A DNA stretch of 64,000 bases from Acanthococcus lagerstroemiae. Its lineage: Eukaryota > Arthropoda > Insecta > Hemiptera > Eriococcidae. Under the pieces are notes generated by a model, which was given only the letters and a program-made list of their open reading frames with translations, was not told where the DNA came from and made no database searches. Numbering within the stretch: position 1 is the first letter of the stretch; the number at the start of each line of letters is the position of its first letter. Made by a program: the position numbers and the translations under genes. The stretch spans positions 66,222,914-66,286,913 of the forward strand of contig CM063109.1 in the NCBI GenBank assembly GCA_031841125.1. Reading direction: 5' to 3'. This document shows positions 32,614 through 44,397 of the stretch, piece by piece.

Positions 32614-34969
32614 TCAAGAGGCCCAGCCGGCTTTTTGTAGTTCTATCTGACCTTCCAATGTTTTCGCCAAATTAATAATCAACAGCTGCAAGAAATAAAC
32701 AATCATTAATGGAGGAAAAGTAGCCGGACATGTACGTGCCGTTCCGAAGACACAATTAATAATCGTAACACGGCAGCCTCACGCGTGATGATTTGAATAA
32801 CAACTAATGTACAGTTATGATGCGTCACTCACCTGCGACAGTGCAACACCTAGAGCAACAGCACCGATAGTATATAAATTTCTTTCGGCCCAGAGTCTGA
32901 CTACTTCGATACAACCACTCGTCCAAACTTTTTTGCTAGCTTCGGCAACCTGTATGTAAGGTAACATTGACGAATGAAAGTTCTAGCCTTTTCCAACCAC
33001 CGACAGTTATAACCGATTACAAAAAACACTTACTGAAAGTTCTTGGGTACCGTAGCCGCACATAATATTAGGTAAATTATTCTGAAAGAGAAACAAACTG
33101 TTAAAACAACCAGAGTTGACAATTAAATTAGTAAACTTGCAAATAATTCATTTGACCAATTATAGCCTCTTGTAGGCTTCTACAGAAAATCACACAAATC
33201 ACACAGTGCTGACTCGTCTCGGCCAATTTTGAATGAAGTTTCACGACTTCCAATAAGAAAAACAAAAGTTATGCCTGGGGTGAAAATTGCATGTTTTGAG
33301 CCCACATATGAATTTATTTTCCACTGCGCACTACTTCTGTAAAACAAATACCGATACCAGGCAGAAACCTTTGGTTTAGTTCCGAACAGTTTACCTCTAA
33401 CTTGAGGGGTGTCGTGTCTAGGGAAACAATTAGGCATGCGTGCATCCCCATACGCTCCACCAATGGCGGATGCATACGCATTCCGTTCACTGATACACTC
33501 CATTTGTATATCATTACAAAATCTTGAAAATTCCATAAACTTACAGTGATCTCTGTTGCATTAATACAGCATGAAAATGGTACACCACATTTTTCAACAC
33601 TTGGAGAAGTACAATTGAAGTATTCGTTTTTGGACCAATCGACATAACCTTCGGAGCTGAGTCCACAACACTGAAACTGTAAAATACTGTGTTAGGAAAT
33701 TTAAAGTAGAAATAATAAAACAAATAAGAACAGCGGGATGGAAATTAATAAGGTTCACATCATTTTATGAGGTCAGAGTTCATTAACGCGTGACACTGAG
33801 CATCCGTGCCACTTAAAGAGGAACTAAGCTCCATGCACGTGTCTCTTTTAATCGTGCAATACGCTCGTTGAACCTAAATGGACTCGAGTCATCATGCATT
33901 CTTCGAATTATTATCGAGATAATACACTTTACCTGCTGTTGGGCAAAATCGATTAGATTCTGTAAATCTTCGTCATCTCTGTACGAGTGGATAATTCTAT
34001 CGGTAACATATTCTTCCAAAGTAGCTTGCATTGCATGCGGAAACACAAAACCAACGACAGCCACGGCCATTTCCAAAAGGAAAAATATCAACAACGACAA
34101 GGAATACTGAAAAGAAACACAGTCATGTACTTTTCAAGTAAAGTAACCCGAATTCCAAACGGATCAGACATGGAAAATACTCACAAATTTTAAAAGACAT
34201 GTGTTCTCTCTTAATGCGCCGACAAATCCAGTGAAACCTACTATGAACACTACCCCTCCTAATATAATCAGAACTAAAGAAATATTGAGGATTACATCGT
34301 AGACAGTTTCCAATTTCACCCAGCCTGTTGCGTTAAATTTATCCAGAAATGCATATAGCCCGATAGCTATCAGAAGGCATCCAAAGAGCTGAAAGGAATC
34401 AGAAATTTCATTACAATGGGGAAGAAAAACAAAAATATTATACATCCAAGCCTACATAACAAAATAGAAAATAATTCAGAATATAATCAATCTGCAAGAA
34501 ATCAGAAACGATCGTCATCAGCATTCAGTTCTTAATGTAATTCAAAACCGAATTGAAGTCAGCGATCACAGTGTTCTTTGTTTCAGTAAAGTAATACATA
34601 ATACATCCAAGAAGTTGGTTAAAAAACAATTTCCCTTCCGAATAACTTTTGCAAATTCTTCATATATTGAAAAAAATAAAACCACAGTGTGATTTCCATG
34701 AGTATTACCGAGATGTATATTCATACTAGGATTTCCTAAAAATTGTTGTACCAAAATGACGTTCGTAATTGAAGGAAAAGGTAAACACGATCTCTGATTT
34801 TTGACAAAGTCAAAATTCAAGTACTTTTTGAAACATTTTTTGTATAGGATTACTTATTCAAATTCGAATACAGTACAGCAAAACTTACCCACAGAGTGAA
34901 ATTCAACAAAAATATCATATACTTCACACACGGGCTAACATACGTGGATCGGCGCCTTGGCTGCATCAT
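32614..34969 (-). CDS. Tetraspanin, TspanC8 type, 7 exons
   Basis: Exons: 34889-34969, 34185-34388, 33933-34106, 33545-33676, 33034-33081, 32833-32949, 32614-32685. All junctions are in phase 0, giving 275 aa. Four hydrophobic segments lie near residues 17-38, 67-88, 96-117 and 228-250. The large loop (about 118-227) holds exactly eight cysteines in the pattern CCG, NC, KC, SCC, MC, GC, which defines the TspanC8 group (vertebrate Tspan5/10/14/15/17/33; Drosophila Tsp3A, Tsp26A, Tsp86D). N-glycosylation sites NCT and NAT are visible. Members of this group bind ADAM10, help its exit from the ER and set its substrates, including Notch. Cys residues near the membrane are likely palmitoylated. The start MMQPRR has two adjacent Met codons; I used the first. 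Confidence 0.93.
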
Positions 34970-35364
34970 GGTTTAAAACAGGATGGTACTTTTTACGAGA
35001 CCATATGATCGGATAGTACTTTAAGTGTACTATATTGAAAATGTTATAACAATATCAGTTGGAATTCATGGAAAGAAATAAAGTAATTCTAAGAACACTA
35101 ACAGACCGTTTGATCGAAACTTTTGGGAAATGAAAAATGAAACTTGATACAGGAATGTGATAGCGCAACTTATCATTCTTTGTTTTGTATTCGTATAGTC
35201 AGTGTTACCAGATTGGGCGATTTACAGAAAATTATTTCTATTTTCTAGGTTCGAGGTTCCTTTAGTTCCTTCTGGTCCCTTGCTCGAAGGAAAGCGCTGC
35301 TATCTTATATCTTTTTTCGTTTTTTCACAGCTTCGCAGAGAAATCGCAACGTCGCAGCTCGCAG

Positions 35365-35475
35365 TATAACGGACAGCAATTTTGATTGCAAGAAAAGTCA
35401 AGAGTCAACAAACGCGCGTTGATGCAGTTACGACACGTTTGTTTACTTTTCTTGCAATCAAAATGGCTGTCGGTT
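35365..35475. repeat. Foldback of about 45-bp arms
   Basis: The left arm (about TAACGGACAGCAATTTTGATT then GCAAGAAAAGT, 35365-35410) is inverted at about 35430-35475 (ACTTTTCTTGCAATCAAAAT then GGCTGTCGGTTATA). The right neighbour (35495-35640) is crowded with GCCGAACAT/ATTCGCCGAA words. Confidence 0.7.
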
Positions 35476-35479
35476 ATAC

Positions 35480-36598
35480 CTCCCCTTAAGCCAGCTACAC
35501 ACATGCGGCATTCGCCGAACTTTGAATCACGAATGTTCGTCATATGCCGAACATCTAGTGGTGTGTATGGCAATATTTGGCATTAAATTTGGCGAGTGTG
35601 AGAGGCACGTTCGCCGAATGCCGAACATTTTCCATCCGTTGTCGGTAAACTGACGCGAGTCAAAGGGGTATCCCCCTGGGCCCGAGTTTTTTGAGGGGGC
35701 CCGCTAGGTCACAGAAATTATAATTATCAAATAGACAATACGCCTTTTTACAAGCAATGTAATTTCAGTTTAGGCTCGCAGATTTTCCTCCGGGCCCAGT
35801 TTGGCTCTTGGCGGCCCTGGAAATACTAAAATACTAAAACGTGTAAATTTATTACAGAATGTCATGAAAATGAAATAAAGCTCAGAGATCCAATCCAATG
35901 TCCTGAATGCGGCTCCCGGCTCCCGTATCATGTACAAAAAAAGAACGAAGAGATGTAGGTATCCTTTTTTTGTTATCGTGTTGAAGAATAACAGGAACAA
36001 TGCAAGATATTACTGACCTGTGTGGATGTTTTACCAGAAAAACAGTACCATGTTTGAACCTGTGGAGTTTCGGGTGCGCTTACAACAAAGACGTTTATAC
36101 TACTACACTAGATACCTAACTTCAGCCTGCTAGTAGTATAAACCCTTCTCACCCACCCCGCGTTCGTAATAAAAGCTACAAAATTCCTTCTGGCCTCTTC
36201 AGTCGAAACATTAAATTTAATTTCTTCGGAAACTACATTGCTGATAAAAGTATGTTTACCGTGATTACATCGAGTAAGATCCAGTTTTTGGAGTAATTTG
36301 GCCTTTCTGAAGAAAGAAAAAAAGAAAAAATGCCACGATTGCTGAGTGAATAAAAGAGTTTGTTGTTTATTTTGATTTTGTAACAGCAAAAAAAAAAAAA
36401 AAAAAAAAGAAGATTCCATGATTCCTGGATTCGAATCCAGGAATCCACAAATCCACTTCATTTATTCGAATCCGATTCGAATCACAGTAAACGTATAACT
36501 GATTCTCAAATCATATTCGAATCCAAAAAAAGGTAGTGATTCGTGGATTCGGATTTGAATCCAATTTCAGTGGATTCGTTTTCAACCTTGTCTTCAAG
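35480..36598. other. Intergenic between tetraspanin and NDUFA11
   Basis: Contents: a GCCGAACAT word patch (35495-35640); a short repeat with GGGCCCGAG and GGCGGCCCTGG ends (about 35660-35822); an A-run of 20 at about 36390; and a GATTCGAATCC word array (36418-36580) that includes a perfect palindrome. No gene recognised. Confidence 0.55.
36420..36445. repeat. 26-bp perfect palindrome in a GATTCGAATC array
   Basis: Both halves read GATTCCTGGATTC on opposite strands with no spacer. It is the left end of about 160 bp containing at least six GATTCGAATC-like words. No bounding duplication was found. Confidence 0.85.
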
Positions 36599-36599
36599 C

Positions 36600-37032
36600 T
36601 AGGGATGGGCACTTTTCATGAAAAGTAATTTTGTGAAATAAAACGTATGAAAAGTTGTAAAAAGTTGTGAAAAGTGATGAAAAGTGTGAAAAGTTCATCT
36701 TCTGGGGTATCATTACAATCGTTTTACTGACGCGATTCCATTGATGTATAAAACACCTATATTGGCTGCCATTGGAGAGATTTACATCATTTAAAGACTG
36801 TTTTATAAGAATTTTTATTAACGTAGGTAATATATACCTAGTAGTACTAGGTACCTAAGGAGACCTAAGGTAATACTAAATTACTAATGACTAACCACAG
36901 TTACAGATAGGTAATTTCGATCCAAGTTGAAAAGTAGTGAAAAGTCCTTGGAAAAGTTCCTTGTGACACGTTTCACTTTTCACTACTTTTCAACAACTTA
37001 TCACTTTTCAACTTTTCACCTGCCCATCCCTA
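36600..37032. mobile_element. hAT-type MITE 4, word AAAAGTTGTGAAAAGT
   Basis: The ends TAGGGATGGGCA and TGCCCATCCCTA are exact 12-bp inverses, flanked by CTTCAAGC (36592-36599) and CTTCAAAC (37033-37040), 7 of 8 bases equal. The left 110 bp and right 100 bp are arrays of GAAAAGTG/GAAAAGTTG words, in opposite orientation on the two sides. The middle is unique and non-coding. Confidence 0.88.
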
Positions 37033-37333
37033 CTTCAAACTTCAACTCAGTGGCATCGCCTAAGTCGCCCAACAGGGTTCAAAAATCGCCACTTTGGCGA
37101 CTTTTCTCGCTACCTGGCAACACTGTGGTTTACCTGATCACCTCACCAAAAATTCTTATATGGTAACACTGAGTAGATGGACTGATAAGTGATAAGAAGA
37201 AATGATAATATAACATTGATGACTTTCTACAAAGTTTACGAAGGGTCAATATCTGTATTTCAGACAGGAAAGTGTATGTTTCGATTGTGATCGGGTCGTG
37301 TTTCAACTTATTCCTACCAACGAACTCTTTAAA

Positions 37334-37867
37334 ATGAGTTACTACAAGTATTATGATACTCCCGACGGACATGATTTTTTCAAAAAACAGCGCCACCTTC
37401 TGAGATATTCAATGGCCGTCAGCTGTACATATATGCCAATAGATGTGTTTATGATTACTAAACCAATAGGTGTTGTACCGGTAATGGATCGTGTTTTGCG
37501 GACCTTTTCTCGACCTATAATTTTTGCTTCGCTGTTTGGAACGGGCACGTATTTTGCCACCAAGATTCGAGGAAAAGATGATGGTTGGAATCACGCCTTC
37601 GGAGTGTTTTGTGCATTTAGATACTGGGCCCACCTCTATCCTCGACCAAAAATTGTGTGGTGTCTGTTCGGTGTTAGTGCGTTGACAGCTTGTTGCTTCA
37701 AAAATGCTAAAATGGAAGAAAATATTTCATATGCCGTAGATCTTTACCATGTTCGAGAATATTTGGATACCAATTTACTCTATCATTACCTAGACTCGAG
37801 TATATACGAGGAGAAGCCTAAAGGTTGGATTACTAAAGAGGAAGCAGAGAAAAGAGGCTTAGTGTAA
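37334..37867 (+). CDS. NDUFA11: NADH dehydrogenase 1 alpha subcomplex subunit 11 (NDUFA11 / B14.7)
   Basis: A single uninterrupted frame of 177 aa begins MSYYKYYDTPDGHDFFKKQR. An upstream in-frame ATG at 37298 would add 12 residues, but the MSYYKYYDTPDG start matches the family better. NDUFA11 is an accessory subunit of mitochondrial complex I, in the inner membrane near the ND2/ND4 boundary. It belongs to the Tim17/22/23 fold group. Hydrophobic segments are visible near residues 28-48, 60-75, 85-105 and 112-128. The C-terminus (HVREYLDTNLLYHYLDSSIY) is polar and typical. The gene lies divergent from the tetraspanin, 2.4 kb apart. An intronless form in an intron-rich neighbourhood could mean a retrocopy, but the frame is intact and no poly(A) tail or target duplication is visible. 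Confidence 0.88.
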   Translation: MSYYKYYDTPDGHDFFKKQRHLLRYSMAVSCTYMPIDVFMITKPIGVVPVMDRVLRTFSRPIIFASLFGTGTYFATKIRGKDDGWNHAFGVFCAFRYWAHLYPRPKIVWCLFGVSALTACCFKNAKMEENISYAVDLYHVREYLDTNLLYHYLDSSIYEEKPKGWITKEEAEKRGLV

Positions 37868-39132
37868 AATGGCGTTTATTTTCTTTGGGAAACTGAACCC
37901 TCTGTCAGATACTGCGAGAATATATGTAGTGTACGATACTTACTGTACTTTTCAAGTGGCCGAAACCATTTGACTTAATCTTGTAGACGTACGGAAACTT
38001 GTTATTGTTCAAAATATATCTATGTACAACATTTATTGTACTGTATTTTCTGCGGCAGTTATGTTGACGATCCCGAGATACTGACTATTGAACCTAATTT
38101 GCCATTTCAGGCTGGTAACTGTCACTTCAAATTTATTTTAGAAATAACGCGTACACCCTTGTTAATTAAACAAAATTGGTACATCTAAGATCTAATCAAA
38201 AACCCCTCACGCCCGGAGAAGAGCAAACGTTGAATCATCTTTGCATAGTGTTCTACACCGAACGAAAACATTTTAGTTGCAAATATTGTATTCTCTAATT
38301 TGAAAAGACTTGAAACCTGTGACGTTGAACCATTTTTACAGTAGCTAAGCTTTTATAACATTCGATGAGAATGTTTAGTACTCACATAGTGAAACAACAG
38401 CAAGCCTACCCGCCAAACTACTGGTTAGTGTTCACGTTTACCATATAATATCATCTGTGTGGGGAAAAAAAGAGACCAGTGTAATGGGCATTTATACTAG
38501 ACCGTCTTCTTGATACCTATACCTATCCACTGGATGTTCATATATAAGGTAGTTAGGATGTTTTTGTCTGCTAGGCTGTCTACAAAGAATTTATGTTGAC
38601 GCATAAAGATTGAAAATAAGTGAGTACTATAATACGTCACAACTCTCTTATTTATATTCAGAAAATTAATATCCTTATCACTACACAGTACAATATATCC
38701 TGTTTATCCGAATTAATTTGGGAATTGGATGCTTCGAACTTTGCTTAAAAGCGTCCATATCTCTCTCGTAAAGGTGAACATTCAAAAAGATGGGTCATAA
38801 CGCTATGCAACCCTCTATAAATATCTCTTGTCCCGTATGGGAAAGGGGGAAATGAAAATGAAATTATCGAGGAAAAAAGAAATGTCCTGACTTTATGCGG
38901 AAGAGCGAAGATTTTCCCCTCCTTTTTCTTTTAGTTACGAAAACGGAAGTTCTCCTATGGAGGGGGAGGGGGAGGTACTTAAAAATATTGTGCAGATCCG
39001 AGATTCGAATCATTTCTTCCCTGATTTGCCCAACCCTGTCCCTATAGAAGCAATCATTCTTATGTCACTAGGCTTGTTCTTTTAACAAAAGTTGGTCGTT
39101 ATCAGATGTTATGAAAAAAGTGCTCTGGACCA

Positions 39133-39315
39133 CACTATTCTCGAAAAGTTGTTATGCGATGTTATGATAACAAAACCGTTGTTATAAAAAAGTTGTTATG
39201 AGTTGTTACCGGTTGTTACTCAGTTACCGTAATGTTGAATAACATCTCATAACCACTCATAACACCACCTTGGGACTAGTTGTTATGAGTGGTTACCGTA
39301 ACAAATTTTCGAAAA
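39133..39315. mobile_element. Probable word-array MITE, word GTTATGAGTTGTTAC
   Basis: The left end CACTATTCTCGAAAAGTTGT and the inverse of the right end, CAGTATTTTCGAAAATTTGT, match at 16 of 20 bases. The interior is GTTATGA/GTTACCG words on the left and ATAACCACTCATAAC on the right. No clean 8-bp duplication was found, so assignment to the hAT-type set is tentative. Confidence 0.5.
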
Positions 39316-40411
39316 TACTGCTCCTGGGTAATGATGCTCATCTAAGTATTATATAGTCATTCTAGTCATAAAATAAAAATTTATTAAATTGAAGAAGAAA
39401 CTGCATATTCTTAGAATCATTACACCACGAAAATACTATAAATTCAATCTATTTGTAATATCACGAAAATGTCACATGGAGAAAGAAATCTACACTTGCA
39501 ACGGACCTGAACAACTGATTCATTCAAATCCATCTCATCATATGTTACTATCCTCGAGAGTTCTAAATCTTTTTTAGAGTCCAGAGATCACTGAAATGGG
39601 TCTCTCATCTCTCTGTTTTCTCCGTATTTCTAATTTTTTAACAATAAAGTCCGATCCCCTCACAGTCGCTCTCCTCTCAGGATTTAATTCTATTCATAAG
39701 TGATATAGGTACATCTTCAAGTTACAAGGACTCAAACGATGCAATGTCAATCCTTAATTCCGCTTCAACTTTGCAGCTGTAGTGTCTGGAATAGGATCAC
39801 GGGACCAACGTTATCGTTATCAATATTTGTAATTTGGAACCAGAAGACTTCCGGTGTAGAAAAAAAAAATCGATCGGAAGAAGAAAAATGATTCTCACGT
39901 AGACAAAATATAATTTTTCCTCCCCTGAAATACACACATATCTCAAATGAAATTTTCAAAATAGGTAATTTAGATTCATATGCTTTCTGATGAACCTAAA
40001 AAGCTAAAAGGTTCTCTTACAGAGTACTTGGAAGCTGAGAAAATACAAGAATTGATGCTCTATATAAGTGTATGAAAAGTAAAAAGTTCATAACTAATAA
40101 TTTAGCTTTTAGCCAATTTGTACAACCGTGAGTTATAGTTAACTTGAGGTTAACTCGTCGAATTCATCAGCGAGTTGATTGGTCCGAACAGCGAGTTAAC
40201 GGTCACGCAATAATATTAACTCTCTATTGTACAATTGGTACTGAGAATCGTCTGTGCTAACAGCTAATTTTTATAAAACTGGAATTAGATTATAAAAACT
40301 TTATTGTCGATCTATAATCGTAGTACAATCGATAAACAACAGAGAACTGGCATATGGGGGAGGGGGGTTCACTTCTGAGTTCTGACTACTCTGTACTATA
40401 GAGCCCTATAA

Positions 40412-40493
40412 GTACAAGTGAAGACATACGCCGACTGTGCCCTTGAATGCCGGGCGCGGTGTGAGCCAAAATGGCGTATGTCTTCACTTGTAC
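40412..40493. repeat. Foldback with 21-bp perfect arms
   Basis: GTACAAGTGAAGACATACGC at 40412 is exactly inverted at 40473-40493, with a GC-rich 40-base loop containing GCCGGGCGCGG. Confidence 0.85.
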
Positions 40494-40857
40494 CTAACTC
40501 GTATGATGTGTAGCATTCACTACCATACACAAAAGTTTCCGGCCCTGGTGATTTACTTCCTTTTTTTCCCCCAGCAGCCGTTTAGATCATAATAGTCGTT
40601 TGCCGTAGCCATAATTTTGCTTGAGTTAGCTTTTTAGCCAAGCTTTTAGCTGCTGTTCCAAAAAGCTGAGCATCCCTGGATCGAATTCCTATTTCCAAAC
40701 TGGAATTAGAAACAGTCGCTAGTAGATGCGCTAACATAAAAGGGAGCTTTAAAAAATAGACATCGTAAGTTTTTTTTTGTTTTTTTCATTTTTTGACCAC
40801 AACCAGCCGAAAAAACTTTTCCCGACATCATTAAAATTGAACCTTTTTCTTTTTAGC

Positions 40858-41740
40858 CAATCTGGCGACCCTACGAACATGAAAGCGAAGACGAAATGGG
40901 AGGCGTTTCGGGTCAAGCGGGACATTCAGCAGTCCACGCTTCGTAAATGGACGGACGCACTCGCCCAGTCGATTAAGGGCGAGTGGACCCGAGCGCTGAT
41001 CCGCGACCTCGATGTATGGACAAATAGGTCCCATGGGAAACTGAACTTTCACCTGACCCCAATCCTGAGCAGCCACGGGTGCTTCGGCACGTACTCACAT
41101 CGGATGGCGATAGCGGCGAGTTCCGTATGCGCGTACTGTGATCGAGGGGCGGAAGACAACCCCTGGTACACCCTGTTCGAGTGCGAGGCTTGGAAGCAGA
41201 AGAGGCGCGGGACGGCAACAGCGATCGATCCTGACGGCAACACGAGCGATAGCGACGACCTGATCAGCCGTCTCACGCCGGACACCTTGGTTCCCGAAAT
41301 GTTGACGAGTGGATTCGGATAGAACCAGGTGTCGGCCTTTGTCTCGATCATCATTAAGAAGAAGATGTAGACAGAGTGTTCGAGGCCGAGGGTCGACAAA
41401 CGAAGCTTGGCGCACACCGGACAACAACTCTGTACCCTATCCTAGAGCTGCTGCGGACTCCCCGGCAATGCTCACCCCGCCGTCACCACCTTCCTGCGTC
41501 GCAACACGTATCAAGACGAGAAGGTGAGTAGTAAAGAAAGGGAAGCGCATCCGTTTGTGGTGCACCCGAATTCCAGGTTAGTGCTGGTTGAGCGTTACAT
41601 CCATCAGTAAGGTGTCTATAACCATGGGACAGCGCGAATCCGAAGTGGATAGGCGAAATGGGGGCTCGGGCCAGCCTCAATGCGTCCCTTTGGTCACTGA
41701 TGCGATACTCGAAAGGGTAGTAGTTTCCGGGGCAGGGATG
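40858..41740 (+). mobile_element. R1-like LINE, C-terminal end and 3' tail
   Basis: The open frame to 41322 reads TLRKWTDALAQSIKGEWTRA, then FHLTPILSSHGCFGTYSHRM and VCAYCDRGAEDNPWYTLFEC, ending in a stop. This is the tail after RT in R1-clade ORF2 proteins, with the CCHC-type knuckle (CxxC ... H ... C). The His expected before TLFEC is Tyr here. The segment is clearly GC-richer than its surroundings. It is 5' truncated: RT itself is absent and there is no start codon of its own. 41323-41740 would be the 3' UTR. Confidence 0.8.
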
Positions 41741-41933
41741 TGGTGTCTGGGGATGTCACTTTGATTTTCGTACATCGCCATACGCTCTACCAAGTGAAAC
41801 CTACGAAAATATGATTCTCGATGAAAAAATAATAGATTGAACTAATTTTTCTAGACTAAATGCGTCGCGTGCATATGGCCAGACCAACGAGAAAGGAACA
41901 GGAGTGCACCTTTGTATTTATATTCAAATCATT

Positions 41934-42095
41934 CAGGGACAGATCCAAGGGGGTTCCCCCCTTCCCCGAAATTTGGTGATTTGTTTGTTGAATCGCATAT
42001 TACAGGGTACCAAAATATTGTTCCTGCTTTTCAAATATTTCTACAAGAATCATACTGTAAACCCCCCGTAGAATTTTTTCCTGGATCCGCCCCTG
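41934..42095. mobile_element. hAT-type MITE 5, 162 bp
   Basis: The ends CAGGGACAGATCCAAG and CCTGGATCCGCCCCTG are imperfect inverses, flanked by AAATCATT (41926-41933) and ACATCATT (42096-42103), 7 of 8 bases equal. Related single ends (CAGGGGCGGATG at 24364, CAGGGGCGGAGG at 62575) occur without partners that I could find. There is no word array in this one. Confidence 0.75.
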
Positions 42096-42109
42096 ACATC
42101 ATTAGTTTC

Positions 42110-44390
42110 TTCAATCTACCCTATAATTTCTGTGTGTTCGTGTTAGTTCTAAATGTAGTAACGATGCTCCAAATATGTGAAATAAAATATGGTAATAATT
42201 TGCAAACACGTGGTATAACTTCAAAACAGGTCAAATCGTGAAATAAAGAATCTCGTCGGAGTCCCTCGTAATGCGCTTAAAGAGTACATTGATTGATGAA
42301 GAAGACGTAGCAAAATTATAATCCTAGCACTTACCTGAGAGAAAGGAAAAAAAATTGTAACAGCAGAAACATCGGAACTATACTCTTCTTTTCTCGTGTA
42401 CAATTCAACGCTCTCGAACTATTCTGTTTAAAGAACAATAAACCTATTAGAACTCCACATAGACCAAGATTGTAATTTCGAAACTATTTTGAAACCATTC
42501 CGGGAAGGACCAAAAGTAATTAGCGATTCCGATAGTCTTCCAATACGAAATCAATTCCGGGATCTTGTCTCGAAACTCGTCCCGAAACGAAATTAATATC
42601 GGAATACTCGAAAACAAGCATAAAAACTCTCGGAACATGGAGAACGAAAGTTATCACGTAACGGAAGTATAACATGATCGCAACCCTTGTGTACTAATTA
42701 ATATGATATCAAATTTTCTAATTTCCCTGTTACTCTCCATTTCTTTTGCAAAATCCTTACATCACTGCAGGTGAACATGCAAGTCCAATTACAACCACAG
42801 GAATTGAGCAAATTACGTTTTCTTTGCTGCTAAAGCGACTCAAAGTTTTGAATGCAAATCAGGGAGGCTTATCAACGGTAAATTAATTATCATCGAAAAT
42901 AATTTTCATATTTATATCATACAGGGTGCTGTCAAAAAGGATCTATATACAACATTAAATACAAATCGGGGACAGAAAATTTACACGAGTATACGTCGCA
43001 CATAAATTATCTTACAAAATATGAAAAAATACATACAACTGGAAGTAAGACAGGAATCATAAAAGAAGTATTACGCGACATGAAGCAAGACAGTTGTCTT
43101 TCACATAGTTTAATGTCACATCACTGTCGGTAAATTTCGCGATTTTCATCAGCTTGCTCCGTACGTTGTCGTGAATTGAAGGGTAAAGAATCAAAACTCG
43201 CATTTGCCATTTTACTTCAAGGGCGCACATAGGCAAAATACTGTACACGGGTGCAGGAATATCTTTGCTGCGCCTGTGATTGTGCGATATGTATAACATA
43301 CTCCACGTTTACAGGCGCAGCAAAGATATTCCTGCACCCGTGTACATATTTTGCCTATTGGCGCCCTTGAAGTAAAATGGCAAATGTGAGTTTTGATTCT
43401 TTACCCTTCAATTATTCCCTGCCAAAAGTATGACATTTTTAGAGTATCATTAGGTCATTACACAAATGTTTGAAAACACTTGTTTATGGTGATTGTAAAC
43501 TTTCGTAAATATAAATACAAAATCAAGAAATTCAGAGCTTCACTACAGCAAATGAGAATTAGCATGACGTATGCTCCGATCCACTGAATAAAAATTACAT
43601 TTACATAGTCAAAACTATAAATTTACAAATTGAACCTGTCAAGTTAAGTACATGTCCCTAAACGATTTTAGTGAAACGAAATCATTTCACAAAATCGGAA
43701 GAAATGATTTCAACATTTGACTTAGCGTAACATAATATTCTTTCAAAAATTCAAATACTAATAATGAAGAAAAGCGCAGTTCTGATCTTACTAAGAAAAA
43801 TGGCACCGGTTCAATTTGACATTCGACTGTTTTCTAAGAATCACAATTCTGTCCGATTAGTTTAGGCAAATTAGAGGTGTACAGAAAAAAATGAAACCGA
43901 GTTTTGCACGCAAAAATGTTACACCGGAAATTTGTTGAACGGCATTCACTGACATACAAAAAGTCACCACCTCCATCCTTTCAGCAACATTTGTACGAGG
44001 GAGGGAGGTATTGGGCGCCCTTAATCACGAAAAATATTCCAGCCAGAATGGTTCATTTTCGACCTCCCATTTTCGATATTTTTGGAGCAATTGAGGGGAA
44101 ATTTTACAGGACTTTTTTTACGCAAAAACCGGCGAGAGATGTTTTTGGTGATCCCCTCCCCCAATTCAGTAGTTCTCGATATTTTGAAAGAATCCGATGA
44201 GGAGGGAGTTTCAATCCCACGTAACGTTAGCTCAAGAGGCGGGACGGCAACTTTTTGTGTGTTTAATCAGGAGGCTCCTCAGCAATTCTCCATAAAAAAC
44301 TTCTGCATGCGAAAATTATTTTTTCTTATTAGCCTAGCATTCCGTAATCAATGATGAACTGCATGCAACTGATAAGATTACATAACTTTA
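42110..44390. other. Intergenic downstream of the Polycomb gene
   Basis: No gene recognised. The main item is the large foldback at 43175-43413. Words such as GGAATTTCGTTTCGGG near 42480-42650 are loosely repeated. The 3' UTR of the minus-strand Polycomb gene should occupy the right end of this block. Confidence 0.5.
43175..43413. repeat. 239-bp foldback with about 103-bp arms
   Basis: 43175-43277 pairs with 43311-43413 almost base for base (AATTGAAGGGTAAAGAATCA inverted at the right end) around a 33-base loop. A few changes separate the arms (GGGCGCACATAGGC against GCCTATTGGCGCCC). It has no coding frame and is a candidate MITE or small inverted duplication. Confidence 0.88.
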
Positions 44391-44397
44391 CAAGCTT

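Larger units (their letters stand above)
37868..40855. other. Intergenic 3 kb downstream of NDUFA11
   Basis: No gene recognised. It holds GTTATGAG-type words in mirrored arrays (39133-39320), GTTAACTC words with CCAATTTGTACAA / TTGTACAATTGG inverted ends (about 40113-40241), and a 21-bp-arm foldback (40412-40493). Confidence 0.55.

Noticed and set aside
37334..37867. NDUFA11 considered as a processed pseudogene
   Set aside because: The frame is intact and family-like over its whole length, and no poly(A) tail or flanking duplication is visible.
40831..41527. Minus-strand and alternative-frame open frames over the R1-like segment
   Set aside because: High GC content opens all frames; only the plus frame to 41322 has LINE motifs.
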